NCBI RefSeq assembly: GCF_003347015.1
Contig: NZ_PNFB01000010.1
Span: forward strand, 58,901-122,900
Origin: Brachybacterium sp. YJGR34
GTDB lineage: Bacteria > Actinomycetota > Actinomycetes > Actinomycetales > Dermabacteraceae
Direction: 5' to 3'
Length of the DNA stretch: 64,000 nucleotides
Shown in pieces: positions 7,966 to 16,739 of the stretch. Position 1 is the stretch's first letter. Each line of letters opens with the position of its first letter. The notes under the pieces are model-generated. The model made no database searches. It was not told where the DNA came from and worked only from the letters and a program-made list of their open reading frames with translations. The position numbers and the translations under genes were made by a program.

Positions 7966-10203
7966 ATGCCGGAGATCGACCCTGCCCTCGCCCGCTGGAT
8001 CACCGCCCCGGGTGAGGATCCCCAGAATCCGCTGCTCCGCACGACCTTCACCCTGCCCGCCCCGCCGGTCTCCGCCCGGCTCCTGGTCACGGGCCTGGGG
8101 GCCTTCCGCGCCTTCGTCAACGCCCGCCCCTACCGCTCCTCGCGCCTGGACCCGGGGCTCACCGATCCCCGGCTCCGGGTGCCGGTCTGCGAGGCGGACG
8201 TCTCCGCCCTGCTCACCAGCGGGACGAACGTGCTGGGGATCGCCCTGGGCCGGGGGTTCCACGCCCTGACCACCCCGACCGTCTGGCGCTGGGAGCAGGC
8301 CCCATGGCGCGGTCCGGTGCGCGCCTGGGCGCATCTGCGGATCGATCTCGCCGACGGCTCCTCGCGCGCGATCGCCACCGACGCGGACTGGCGCACGGCC
8401 CCGGGCCCGATCACCACCGACTCGATGTACGAGGGCGAGACGTTCGCGGGCGGGACCGACCCCGAGGCCTGGCTGCGGCCGGAGTTCGACGACTCCGCCT
8501 GGGACCCGGTGCTGGTCGAGGCGCCGGGCTCCGGCCGGCGCCGCGCGGCCCCCGCCCCCGCGCCGCGGATGCAGCTCCAGGTCCAGGAACCGGTCGTGGT
8601 CCGCGCGGAGATCACCCCGCGCGTGGTCGCCGACCACGGGCGGCGCCGGGTGCTGGACATGGGCCGGGTCATCGCCGGCTGGTGCCGGTACCGGCTGCGC
8701 GGCGGGGAGGAGATCGAGTTCTCCGCCGTGCACGGCGAGAAGCTGCGCGCGGACGGCACCGTCGACGCCGACAACGAGCACGTGCTCGCTCCGCGCTTCC
8801 AGGAGGACCGGGTGCGCCTGGAGCCCGCCGCCCCCTGCTTCGAGCCGCAGTTCAGCTACAAGGGGTTCCGTTACGTCGAGCTCGAGGCACGGCGCGGCTC
8901 CCTCGAGGACCTTCAGGTCACGGGACTGCTCGCCCATGCGGATCTCACCACCGCCTCCACGCTGAGCAGCTCCTCGGAGTACCTCGAGCGCTTCGACGGG
9001 GCGATGCGCGCCTCGCTCGCCAACAACATGCACCACGTGCCCACGGACACGCCGATGCACGAGAAGAACGGCTGGACCGGCGATGCGCTGACCTCGCTCG
9101 CGGCGATGACGACGAGCTTCGACCTGCGCCGGATGCTGCGCAAGTGGCTCGCGGACCAGGTCGACGCGCAGCGCCCGGACGGGTCGCTGCCGGTGATCGC
9201 CCCCACCCCCGGCTGGGGCTACGAGGAGCTGTCCCCCGCCCCCGAGTGGACCACCCTGCTGCCGGTGCTGCTCGACGAGCTCGCCACCGAGTACGGGGAG
9301 ACGGAGCACGTGCTCGAGCACGGCCCCGCGGCCGCCCGGTATCTCGCCTACGAGCTGGGCCGACGCGACGAGGACGGGGTGATCTCCGGCGTGCTGGGCG
9401 ACTACCTGTCCCCGGGGTCCCCGGGACCGGCTCCCGAGGACGGGCGCCTCACGGCCACCCTGTTCGTCGCCCGGGCCCTGCGCGCCCTCGCCCACGCCCA
9501 CGAGCTCGCCGGGACCGTCGAGGACCTGCCCTCCCCCGCCGCCCTGCGCGCCGACGCCGCCGCGCTCGAGGCCGCCGTCAACGAGGTCTTCCTCGACCCG
9601 CAGCTCGGCCTCTACCGCGATCCGGGCACCGAGATCTTCCGTCAGACCAGCAACGTGGTGCCGCTGGCCTTCGGGATCGTGCCCGAGGAGCAGGTGCAGT
9701 CCGTCCTCGCGCACCTGGTCGCCGACGTCACCGCCCGCGGTGACCACCACGACTGCGGACACATCGGGGTGCGGTACCTGCTGCCCGTGCTCTCGCAGCA
9801 CGGCCACGGCGACCTCGCCCTGCGGGTGCTCGAGAATCCCACCGCTCCGGGCTGGCGGGCGTGGCTGGACGCCGGCCACTCGACGTTCATGGAGATGTGG
9901 GAGGACCCGCGCTCCTGCTCGCACTACTTCATGGGGACCCCGGCGACCTGGATCCACGAGCACGTGGCCGGGCTGCGGCGCGGCCCGGACGGCTGGGGCG
10001 AGTTCCTCGTCGCCCCCGACCCGGACGTGCCCGTGGGGCGCATCGAGATCGCCCGCGCCACCGAGCACGGGGAGATCCTGCTCGAGGTGGACCGGGACGC
10101 GGCGACGGTCACGCTCGAGGTTCCCGAGGGGGCGCGTGCCCGGGTGCTGCTGCCGGGCCGGGAGGAGCTGCTGGAGGCCGGGCTGCACACCGTGACCTGG
10201 TGA
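7966..10203 (+). CDS. Alpha-L-rhamnosidase, GH78
   Basis: 745 residues from ATG 7966. The N-terminal ~200 residues form the jelly-roll region (LLVTGLGAFRAFVNARPY and ALGRGFHALTTPTVWRWE), followed by LDMGRVIAGWCRYRLRG and FSYKGFRYVEL, then the (alpha/alpha)6 catalytic domain with PTDTPMHEKNGWTGDALTSL, the block that carries the acidic catalytic residue in GH78, and WLDAGHSTFMEMWED later. GH78 enzymes release terminal alpha-L-rhamnose from glycosides. No signal peptide is seen, so it acts in the cytoplasm on imported rhamnosides. It stands alone, divergent from the M50 gene. Confidence 0.9.
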   Translation: MPEIDPALARWITAPGEDPQNPLLRTTFTLPAPPVSARLLVTGLGAFRAFVNARPYRSSRLDPGLTDPRLRVPVCEADVSALLTSGTNVLGIALGRGFHALTTPTVWRWEQAPWRGPVRAWAHLRIDLADGSSRAIATDADWRTAPGPITTDSMYEGETFAGGTDPEAWLRPEFDDSAWDPVLVEAPGSGRRRAAPAPAPRMQLQVQEPVVVRAEITPRVVADHGRRRVLDMGRVIAGWCRYRLRGGEEIEFSAVHGEKLRADGTVDADNEHVLAPRFQEDRVRLEPAAPCFEPQFSYKGFRYVELEARRGSLEDLQVTGLLAHADLTTASTLSSSSEYLERFDGAMRASLANNMHHVPTDTPMHEKNGWTGDALTSLAAMTTSFDLRRMLRKWLADQVDAQRPDGSLPVIAPTPGWGYEELSPAPEWTTLLPVLLDELATEYGETEHVLEHGPAAARYLAYELGRRDEDGVISGVLGDYLSPGSPGPAPEDGRLTATLFVARALRALAHAHELAGTVEDLPSPAALRADAAALEAAVNEVFLDPQLGLYRDPGTEIFRQTSNVVPLAFGIVPEEQVQSVLAHLVADVTARGDHHDCGHIGVRYLLPVLSQHGHGDLALRVLENPTAPGWRAWLDAGHSTFMEMWEDPRSCSHYFMGTPATWIHEHVAGLRRGPDGWGEFLVAPDPDVPVGRIEIARATEHGEILLEVDRDAATVTLEVPEGARARVLLPGREELLEAGLHTVTW

Positions 10204-10225
10204 GGGCGCCCTGCGGGGGGCAGCA

Positions 10226-10269
10226 CGACGCCCGCCGGTCCCGGCGTGAGCCGGGGCCGACGGGCGTCG
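10226..10269. terminator. Long hairpin between convergent rhamnosidase and csp
   Basis: A ~20-bp stem (10226-10245 with 10250-10269, one wobble and one mismatch) with the loop GTGA lies 22 bp past the rhamnosidase stop and before the end of the convergent csp gene. No T run; probably a two-way terminator. Confidence 0.65.
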
Positions 10270-10338
10270 GGGTCATGACCGGGATCCGCGGAGCGGATCA
10301 GCCGGCCTCGAGGTCGATCGGAGGATCGACCGGAGCGC

Positions 10339-10542
10339 TCAGATGGCGCGGATGTTCACTGCCTGCATGCCCTTGGGGCCGCGCTCGGTCTCGAACTCCA
10401 CGCGCTGGTTCTCCTCGAGGTCGCGACGACCGGTGCCGACGATGGCGCTGAAGTGCGCGAACACATCGGCGGAGCCGTCCTCGGGGGCGATGAAGCCGTA
10501 GCCCTTGTCGGAGTTGAACCAGGTGACGATGCCAGTAGCCAT
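10339..10542 (-). CDS. Cold shock protein, CspA family
   Basis: 67 residues, the standard length. RNP1 ([11 protein letters not shown], residues 13-23) and RNP2 (VFAHFSAI, 27-34) nucleic-acid-binding motifs are both present, and the start [16 protein letters not shown] is typical. These single-domain OB-fold proteins bind single-stranded RNA/DNA and act as RNA chaperones. The start at ATG 10542 is fixed by homology and an AAGGAA ribosome binding site; the frame stays open upstream to 10812, but that part does not look like protein. A 607-bp gap upstream probably holds a long 5' leader. Confidence 0.95.
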   Translation of the reverse strand: MATGIVTWFNSDKGYGFIAPEDGSADVFAHFSAIVGTGRRDLEENQRVEFETERGPKGMQAVNIRAI

Positions 10543-11149
10543 GGCGATATTCCTTCGTAGTCGTGAGTCACGGGTGTGACCCGGGTATCCGTGGCGACGA
10601 CGCCGCCCCGGACGGGTCGCACCCCAGGCGTGGCAAGGACCCATGTGGTCCTCGCTGCCGGATCGGGGTGCGGGTGCGGCCGCGAGGGCCGCCTGAACCG
10701 CGGCCGACGACAGGACGTCGCCGGTGCGGTCGGGTGAGGGCCCGAGGGCCGGGTGGGCCGAGGCGCCAGCAGGGCTGCTGACGGCATGGCCGGGGAGCTC
10801 TCCGGCGAGCACGGCGACGCGGACGTCAGCATCGGCTCGGAGCCGGGAGAGGTGGGGATGCGCGGCGTGATCCCGGGGTGCGGGAGACGGCGCGGTGGTG
10901 AGGGGGGAGACGGGGTCGTCGACAGGCGTGGGCTGTGCGGAGGAGGTGATGAAGTCCCTGTTTCGTCGGAAGTGCGGGGTGACCGTCGACGGTCACCTCC
11001 GAGGAGGCTTCCAGCGCCGTGCGTGTCCTCCGCGCTCCATCCCGTGGGGAGGGGCGGTGCGGACGACTCTCGAAGCCTACGGCATCGGCGGGGATGCTGG
11101 GGCCGCGGTGTGACCCAGCGGACCCTCGGCACCCCGAGGACGGCACTGC
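10543..11149. other. 607-bp gap upstream of csp, probable long 5' leader
   Basis: No convincing protein gene. Base use is mixed and lower in GC around 10940-10975. A TAGGCT box reading leftwards at 11074-11079 could start a csp transcript with a leader of about 525 nt. The gap also holds a 20-bp palindrome (10978-10997) and a small CGGGT-GTG-ACCCG inverted repeat near 10573. Cold shock mRNAs often have long structured leaders, so this may be the thermosensing part. Confidence 0.4.
10978..10997. repeat. Perfect 20-bp palindrome
   Basis: GGTGACCGTCGACGGTCACC is perfectly self-complementary with no loop. It lies 435 bp upstream of csp and about 150 bp from the end of ligD. A palindrome of this kind suits a dimeric DNA-binding protein; it could also fold as an RNA hairpin. 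Identity of a binder is not known. Confidence 0.6.
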
Positions 11150-13609
11150 TCACCCCTCCCACCGGACGTCCTGCGCCTGCTTGTCGGGGCGCCAGCCGCG
11201 CCAGACCGGATGGCGCAGGCGACCGCTCTCGGTGCGCTCGCCGTACCGCACCTCGCCGACCAGGTCCGCCCGGACCCACTCCGCGTCACGGCGCTCCGGG
11301 GCGGGGACGTCCCGGACCGGCGGCGTCTTCCGGGAGCGCGAGCGGAGCCGGGTGGTGATCTGCTCGAGATCACGCTCGCTGAAGCCGGTCCCGACCCTGC
11401 CCGCGTACCGCAGGACGCCGTCCTCGTCGGGGACCGCGAGCAGCAGGGAGCCGAGCGTGCCGGCGCGCTCACCCCGGCCGTGCCGCCATCCGACGACCAC
11501 CACCTCCTGGTGGCGGGAGTTCTTGATCTTGATCCAGGTGCGGGAGCGCCTGCCCGGCTGGTAGACGCCGGACTCGGTCTTGGCCAGCACGCCCTCGAGC
11601 TGCAGCTCCTGCGACAGCTCGATGGCATGGTCCACGTCGCCGTGGTCGGCGTGGGGCAGATGCACGTGCGCGGTGGACTCCACGACCTCGAAGAGCGCGT
11701 CGCGGCGCTCCCGGTAGGGCGTGCGCAGCAGCGAGTCACCCCCGCGCTTGAGTAGGTCGAAGACCATCAGATGCACCTCCACGTCCTGCCGGGCGCGCTC
11801 GACGTCGCGCTCGCGGCTCAGGCCCAGCCGCTGCTGGAGGCGCGAGAAGGAGGGACGGTCCTGCGCATCGAGGGCGACGATCTCGCCGTCGAGCACCACC
11901 TCCCCGGCGGCGAGGACCTCCGGGTCGACCGCCTCGTGCAGTTCTCGGAGCTCAGGGAACGCGGCGGTCGTGTCGTTCCCGTTCCTGCTGGTCACGCGGA
12001 TCTCCTCCGTGGTGAGGGCGACGATCGCGCGGACGCCGTCCCACTTCATCTCGACGGCCCACTCGTCCTGGTCGCGGATGTCCTCGCGGCGGCCGAGAGT
12101 GGCCAGCATCGGGGAGATCGGCTCGCCGAGCGCCGGCGGGCGCGAGGTCACCTCGGCCTCCGGCTGCTCCTTCATCAGGTGCAGCAGCCAGTTCGAGGCG
12201 GCCTTCTCCCGCGCCGCGGCGGAACGGCGCTCCTCCCCCATGCCGCCGGTGCGGATGAACGCGTAGCGGCGCGGGATCCCGCCCAGGCCGCCGTCCTCGC
12301 GGCCGTGGCAGACGACGATCACCTCCTCGCCCTCGCGCCATCTCTCGACCTCGATCGTGCCGGTGTCCCACAGCGCCACCTCGCCCCCGCCGTACTCGCC
12401 CCGCGGGATGGTGCCCTCGAAGGTCCCGTACTCCAGAGGATGGTCCTCGGTCTGCACGGCGAGGCGGTTCACGTCGACCTCGAGCGGCGGTCCCTTCGGC
12501 ACCGCCCAGGAGACCAGCACGCCCTCGTGCTCGAGGCGGACGTCCCAGTGCCGGCGCGAGGCGTGGTGCTCCTGGATGACGAACATCGGCGCCTCCGCCG
12601 CGCGCGCCTCCTGCGCGGCCGCCGGGCCGACTCCCGGCTCGGGCGTCCGCTCGGGATCCCGCTTGGAGCGGTAGACCTCGAGCCGGTCACGGTCCTGCCC
12701 CGCCCCTCCGGCGCCGGTCCCCGGGAGGCCGAGCGGGGCGATCGGGTCCGTCCCGGCCTCGACCCGCTCGAGGACCTCGGTGAACTCGAGCTGGGCGAGG
12801 TCCGCGTCCTCGATCTCCTCCCAGGTCCGCGGCGCGGCGACGGTGGGTCGCAGCCGCCCGCGCAGGGAGTAGGGGCAGACGGTGGTCTTGTGACCGTTGT
12901 TCTGCGACCAGTCCACGAGCACCTTGCCGGTGCGCTTGGTCCTCCGCTGCTCGCTGACGACGTCCTCGGGGTGGTCGGCCTCCAGCGCACGGGCGAGCTC
13001 ATGGGTCACCTCGCCGATCTCCTCGGCGGTCGCCGTGCCGTCCAGCGGGGCATAGAGGTGGATGCCCTTGGAGCCCGAGGTCACCGGATAGGTGTCCAGC
13101 TCCATGTCCGCGAGGATCTCCCGGCACCACACCGCCACCCGGGCGCACTCCTCGAGCCCCGCGCCCTCACCGGGGTCGAGGTCCAGCACCAGGCGATCGG
13201 GGGTCGACGGCTCGAGCTCCTCGTCGAAGCGCCACTGCGGGGTGTGGATCTCGAGCGCAGCGAGCTGGGCGAGCCAGACCAGCACCGCGGTCTCGTCGAC
13301 CGATGGGTAGGTCGAGGTGCTCTCGCGGTGCTCGATCTCCGCGCGGGGCACCCACGAGGGCGCCGATCCCTCGAGGTCCTTGCGGAAGAAGACCGTGCCG
13401 GGGCTCTCCTCGGTGCCGACCCCGTCCACCCAGCGCTTGCGCGTCGCGGGTCGCCGCGTGGCCTGCGGGATCATCACGGGCGCGATGCGGCGGTAGTAGT
13501 CGATCACCTCGCCCTTGGTGGTGCCCGTGGACGGGTAGAGCACCTTGTCGAGGTTCGACAGCGTCAGCGTGCGGCCGTCGATCTCCACCTTCTGCTCGCC
13601 GGTAGCCAT
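11150..13609 (-). CDS. ligD: Multifunctional NHEJ DNA ligase LigD (POL-PE-LIG)
   Basis: 819 residues. Domain order is polymerase/primase (residues ~10-290, with DLDPGEG at 143-149 holding the catalytic Asp pair), 3'-phosphoesterase (~340-480, QEHHASRRHWDVRLEHEG with metal-binding His and Asp), and ATP-dependent ligase (~495-819) with the adenylation lysine in KWDG at 522-525. This matches the mycobacterial order. LigD fills in, trims and seals double-strand breaks brought together by Ku, whose gene is divergent across 98 bp. Start is ATG 13609 with GGAGGGG upstream; the frame extends further but without coding character. Confidence 0.96.
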   Translation of the reverse strand: MATGEQKVEIDGRTLTLSNLDKVLYPSTGTTKGEVIDYYRRIAPVMIPQATRRPATRKRWVDGVGTEESPGTVFFRKDLEGSAPSWVPRAEIEHRESTSTYPSVDETAVLVWLAQLAALEIHTPQWRFDEELEPSTPDRLVLDLDPGEGAGLEECARVAVWCREILADMELDTYPVTSGSKGIHLYAPLDGTATAEEIGEVTHELARALEADHPEDVVSEQRRTKRTGKVLVDWSQNNGHKTTVCPYSLRGRLRPTVAAPRTWEEIEDADLAQLEFTEVLERVEAGTDPIAPLGLPGTGAGGAGQDRDRLEVYRSKRDPERTPEPGVGPAAAQEARAAEAPMFVIQEHHASRRHWDVRLEHEGVLVSWAVPKGPPLEVDVNRLAVQTEDHPLEYGTFEGTIPRGEYGGGEVALWDTGTIEVERWREGEEVIVVCHGREDGGLGGIPRRYAFIRTGGMGEERRSAAAREKAASNWLLHLMKEQPEAEVTSRPPALGEPISPMLATLGRREDIRDQDEWAVEMKWDGVRAIVALTTEEIRVTSRNGNDTTAAFPELRELHEAVDPEVLAAGEVVLDGEIVALDAQDRPSFSRLQQRLGLSRERDVERARQDVEVHLMVFDLLKRGGDSLLRTPYRERRDALFEVVESTAHVHLPHADHGDVDHAIELSQELQLEGVLAKTESGVYQPGRRSRTWIKIKNSRHQEVVVVGWRHGRGERAGTLGSLLLAVPDEDGVLRYAGRVGTGFSERDLEQITTRLRSRSRKTPPVRDVPAPERRDAEWVRADLVGEVRYGERTESGRLRHPVWRGWRPDKQAQDVRWEG

Positions 13610-13707
13610 GGCACCACCATGCTCCCCTCCGGCCGATCCGTCACCCCTGCACGGGGGACCGACCGATCGTCCCTGGCGCGCCCCGACGTCGCATGGTGTC
13701 ATGGAGC

Positions 13708-14559
13708 ATGCGCGCGATATGGAGCGGTGAGATCAGCTTCGGGCTCGTGAACGTGCCGGTGAAGCTCTACGGAGCCACCCGCTCGCACGACCTCTCCTTC
13801 CACCAGGTCCACGACGAGGACCACGGCCGGATCCGGTACGAGCGCCACTGCGAGGTGTGCGGCCGGGAGGTCGACTACGACCACATCGACAAGGCGTACG
13901 ACGACGGCGACAAGACCGTCGTCCTCACCGACGAGGAGCTCGACGCGCTGCCCGCCGAGGACAACGACGAGATCGACGTCGTGCAGTTCGTGCCCGACGA
14001 GCAGATCGACCCGATCCTGCTGGGGACCTCGTACTTCCTCGAGCCCGTCGGCCGGTCCTCCAAGGCGTACGTGCTGCTGCGCAGGACGCTCGCCGACACC
14101 GAGCGCACCGCCGTCGTCACCTTCACGCTGCGCACCAAGACCCGCCTGGGCGTCCTGCGCATCCACGGGGACCTGCTGGCTCTGCAGACCCTGCGCTGGC
14201 CCACCGACCTCAGGGAGGTCGACTTCGCGCCGTCGCGGACGAGGATCAGCACGAAGGAGCTGACGATGGCCTCCGCGCTGGTGGACCAGTTCAGCGGCGA
14301 CTTCGAGCCCGAGCAGTTCACCGACGAGTACCAGGAGCAGCTCCGGGAGCTGGTCGACGCCAAGCTCGAGCAGGGCGAGTCCGTCGACACCGACGAGACC
14401 TTCGGCACGGAGCGTGCGGCAGGGGATCCCGGGGGCGACGGCAAGGTGGTCAGCCTGATGGACGCCCTCGAGCGCAGCCTCGAGAAGCGGCGGGGATCCA
14501 GCGGCGGATCGACGTCGAAGAAGACCTCGTCGTCGAAGAAGTCCTCGCGGTCCGCGTGA
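13708..14559 (+). CDS. ku: DNA end-binding protein Ku
   Basis: 283 residues, normal for bacterial Ku. The start MRAIWSGEISFGLVNVPVKLY is the canonical Ku N-terminus, and the bridge region (HCEVCGREVDYDHIDKAYD) and the C-terminal Lys/Ser-rich tail (SKKTSSSKKSSRSA) are present. The homodimer threads onto broken DNA ends and recruits LigD. An ATG at 13693 in frame adds five residues and is rejected because the family begins at MRAIWSG. Divergent promoters for ku and ligD must lie in the 98 bp between them; no clear SOS box is seen. Confidence 0.96.
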   Translation: MRAIWSGEISFGLVNVPVKLYGATRSHDLSFHQVHDEDHGRIRYERHCEVCGREVDYDHIDKAYDDGDKTVVLTDEELDALPAEDNDEIDVVQFVPDEQIDPILLGTSYFLEPVGRSSKAYVLLRRTLADTERTAVVTFTLRTKTRLGVLRIHGDLLALQTLRWPTDLREVDFAPSRTRISTKELTMASALVDQFSGDFEPEQFTDEYQEQLRELVDAKLEQGESVDTDETFGTERAAGDPGGDGKVVSLMDALERSLEKRRGSSGGSTSKKTSSSKKSSRSA

Positions 14560-14569
14560 AGCGCTCGTC

Positions 14570-15775
14570 TCAGCCCCTCGCCCGGCGCTCCCGTCCCAGC
14601 CGCTCCCACGCGAGAGTGGCCAGCAGCAGAGCCTGATCGGCGAGGATCGAGTCGTCGAAGACGGCGCGCGGCGAATGGTTCGAGGGCGGCAGGGCGGCCG
14701 GATCGAGGTCCCTCGCGGCGCCCACGTACCCGTAGGCACCCGGGATCTGCGCGAGCACCAGGGAGAAGTCCTCGGAGCCGGCGCGGGGATGCTCGAGCTC
14801 ACGGCTGCGATCCTCCCCGAACAGGCGTCGCGCGGCCCCGGCGAACGCCGCGGCCTCGTCCGCGTCGTTGACCGTCGGCGGCATGAGGGTGCGCATCGTC
14901 GCCCGCACCACCAGCCCGTGGGCGCGGCCGAGCGCAGTGACCAGCTCCGGCAGGTCCGCGACCAGGCGATCGGTCGTGGCCGCGCTGAAGGAGCGGACCC
15001 CGGCGCGGAAGTGCGCGGCCTCGGGGATGATGTTCGGCGCGCTGCCGGCATGGATCTCGCCGACGGTCAGCACCACCGGGTCGAAGGCGCTGTAGCGGCG
15101 GGCGACGTGGGTGTAGAGCGCGGAGATCATCTCCGCGGTGGCGGGCACCGGATCGAGAGCCTCGTGGGGGCGGGATCCATGACCGCCGCGCCCGATCACC
15201 TGCACGTCGAGCACGGAGTAACCGGCCATCAGGGTGCCGGGCCGGGTGGTGACCACGCCGGAGGGCATGTCCGCGGCGACGTGCACGCCGTAGGCGGCCA
15301 CGGGCCGGGAGCCGGCCGCCTCGAGCAGCCCCTCGCGCAGCATGATCGCGGCCCCGTCGTGCCCCTCCTCCCCCGGCTGGAACATCAGCAGCACGTCCCC
15401 GGGCAGCTCCTCCCGCCGCGCCGCGAGCAGCCGGGCCGCGCCCACCAGTCCCGCCATGTGCAGGTCATGGCCGCAGGCGTGCATCGCCCCGGTGGTCGCG
15501 GCGAAGGGCAGGCCGGTCTCCTCCACCAGCGGGAGGGCGTCCATGTCCGCGCGCAGGAGCACCACCGGGCCGGGACGTCCGCCGCGCAGCACCGCGACCA
15601 GGGACCCTGCCGCCTCGCCGAGGGTGATCTCGAGGCCCAGCCCCTCGAGCGCCTCGAGCACCAGCTGCCGGGTCAGCGGCAGGTGCAGGCCGATCTCGGG
15701 GACGGCGTGGAGACGCCGGCGCAGGTCCACCAGCTCGGTGAGGAAGCGGTCGTCGCCGGGGGCGAGCTCGGCCAT
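14570..15775 (-). CDS. M20 family metallopeptidase / amidohydrolase
   Basis: 401 residues. It has the M20D amidohydrolase blocks: LHAVPEIGLHLPLT, LLRADMDALPLVEETGLPFA, the metal ligand MHACGHDLHMAGLVGAA, MFQPGEEGHDGA (catalytic Glu) and RAGSEDFS, in the usual order. Related enzymes hydrolyse N-acyl amino acids, hippurate or indole-acetyl amino acids in the cytoplasm; the substrate cannot be told. ATG 15775 is followed by an ordinary N-terminus (MAELAPGDDRFLTELVDLRRRLH). Convergent with ku, 10 bp away; divergent from the ABM gene. Confidence 0.92.
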   Translation of the reverse strand: MAELAPGDDRFLTELVDLRRRLHAVPEIGLHLPLTRQLVLEALEGLGLEITLGEAAGSLVAVLRGGRPGPVVLLRADMDALPLVEETGLPFAATTGAMHACGHDLHMAGLVGAARLLAARREELPGDVLLMFQPGEEGHDGAAIMLREGLLEAAGSRPVAAYGVHVAADMPSGVVTTRPGTLMAGYSVLDVQVIGRGGHGSRPHEALDPVPATAEMISALYTHVARRYSAFDPVVLTVGEIHAGSAPNIIPEAAHFRAGVRSFSAATTDRLVADLPELVTALGRAHGLVVRATMRTLMPPTVNDADEAAAFAGAARRLFGEDRSRELEHPRAGSEDFSLVLAQIPGAYGYVGAARDLDPAALPPSNHSPRAVFDDSILADQALLLATLAWERLGRERRARG

Positions 15776-15931
15776 GAGGGGTCCTTTCCGGGGCGCGGGG
15801 CGGGTGCCGGCCCGTCCTGCGTACCGTAGGCCATCCGCTCCGGGGCGCTCTGGCGGGACGGGGTGGAGGTCGCGGTCCCGAGCAGGCAGGATGGGGCACG
15901 TCGCATCGACCCCCACCGCTGAGGAGCTCTC

Positions 15932-16243
15932 ATGACCGTCGTCGTCACCGCCGTCTTCCACCCCAAGCCCGGCCGCAAGCAGGAGCTCGCCGAGGCCATG
16001 CAGCGCGGCATCGCCGCCGTCCACGGCGAGCAGGGCTGCGAGCTCTACGCGATCCACGACGCCGAGGACGGCACCATCACCATGCTCGAGAAGTGGACCT
16101 CGGTGGAGGACCTCGACGCCCACGGCGGCGGCGATCCGGTGAAGCTCCTCAACGAGGACATCGGCGAGCTCGTCGAGAAGCCGACCGAGGTCACCCGCAT
16201 GACCCCGATCCCCGCCGGCACGGAGGCCCAGGGCCTGCTGTGA
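15932..16243 (+). CDS. Antibiotic biosynthesis monooxygenase (ABM) domain protein, putative quinol monooxygenase
   Basis: 103 residues forming one ABM ferredoxin-like fold: VTAVFHPKPGRKQELAEAM, a helix, GCELYAIHDAEDGTITMLEKWTSVEDLDAH. The pattern E-x-W-x-S/T is that of YgiN-like quinol monooxygenases, cofactor-free dimers acting on small quinols. Adjacent to ohr on the same strand (64 bp gap with its own AGGAG), suggesting a shared redox-stress role, which is inferred. Confidence 0.85.
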   Translation: MTVVVTAVFHPKPGRKQELAEAMQRGIAAVHGEQGCELYAIHDAEDGTITMLEKWTSVEDLDAHGGGDPVKLLNEDIGELVEKPTEVTRMTPIPAGTEAQGLL

Positions 16244-16307
16244 GCTGAGCGGACCGAGGACCGCCGGACCGTCCGCACCACCCGTCTCACCCCTCCAGGA
16301 GAACACC

Positions 16308-16730
16308 ATGGATGCCCTCTACACCGCCGAAGCACTCTCGACCGGAGCCGGCCGCGACGGCCGCGTCACCACGCCGGACGGCCGCCTCGACCTGACCATG
16401 GCCCCGCCGACGGAGATGGGCGGATCCGGCGAGGGAGCGAACCCCGAGCTCCTCTTCGCCGCCGGCTACGCGGCGTGCTTCCACTCCGCCCTGCACGGCG
16501 TGGCCCGCTCCCGGAAGGTCGAGATCGCCGATTCGAGCGTCGGCGGCCGGGTCCAGATCGGCCCGAACGGCGAGGGCGGGTACCAGCTCGCCGTCCAGCT
16601 CGAGGTGGTCCTGCCCGGGCTCCCCCCGGAGCAGGCCCAGGAGCTCGCCGATGCCGCCCACCAGGTGTGCCCGTACTCCAACGCCACCCGCGGCAACATC
16701 GAGGTCCTCGTCACCGTCTCCGACGACTGA
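16308..16730 (+). CDS. ohr: Organic hydroperoxide resistance protein Ohr
   Basis: 140 residues, the family length. Both peroxidatic/resolving cysteines are present: AACFHSAL (Cys57) and HQVCPYSNATRGN (Cys121), plus the early Arg in GRDGRV and the catalytic Glu in GANPELLFAAGYA. Ohr reduces organic and fatty-acid hydroperoxides with lipoylated protein as reductant. The start follows CCAGGAGAACACC. No MarR-type OhrR gene is next to it, unlike in many genomes. Confidence 0.93.
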   Translation: MDALYTAEALSTGAGRDGRVTTPDGRLDLTMAPPTEMGGSGEGANPELLFAAGYAACFHSALHGVARSRKVEIADSSVGGRVQIGPNGEGGYQLAVQLEVVLPGLPPEQAQELADAAHQVCPYSNATRGNIEVLVTVSDD

Positions 16731-16739
16731 GAGCTCGGT

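Noticed and set aside
10339..10812. N-terminal extension of the cold shock protein by 90 residues
   Set aside because: The family begins at MATGIVTWF; the extension lacks coding character and there is a good ribosome binding site at 10542.
13610..13707. SOS (LexA) box between ligD and ku
   Set aside because: No sequence close to the actinobacterial LexA site was found on either strand.
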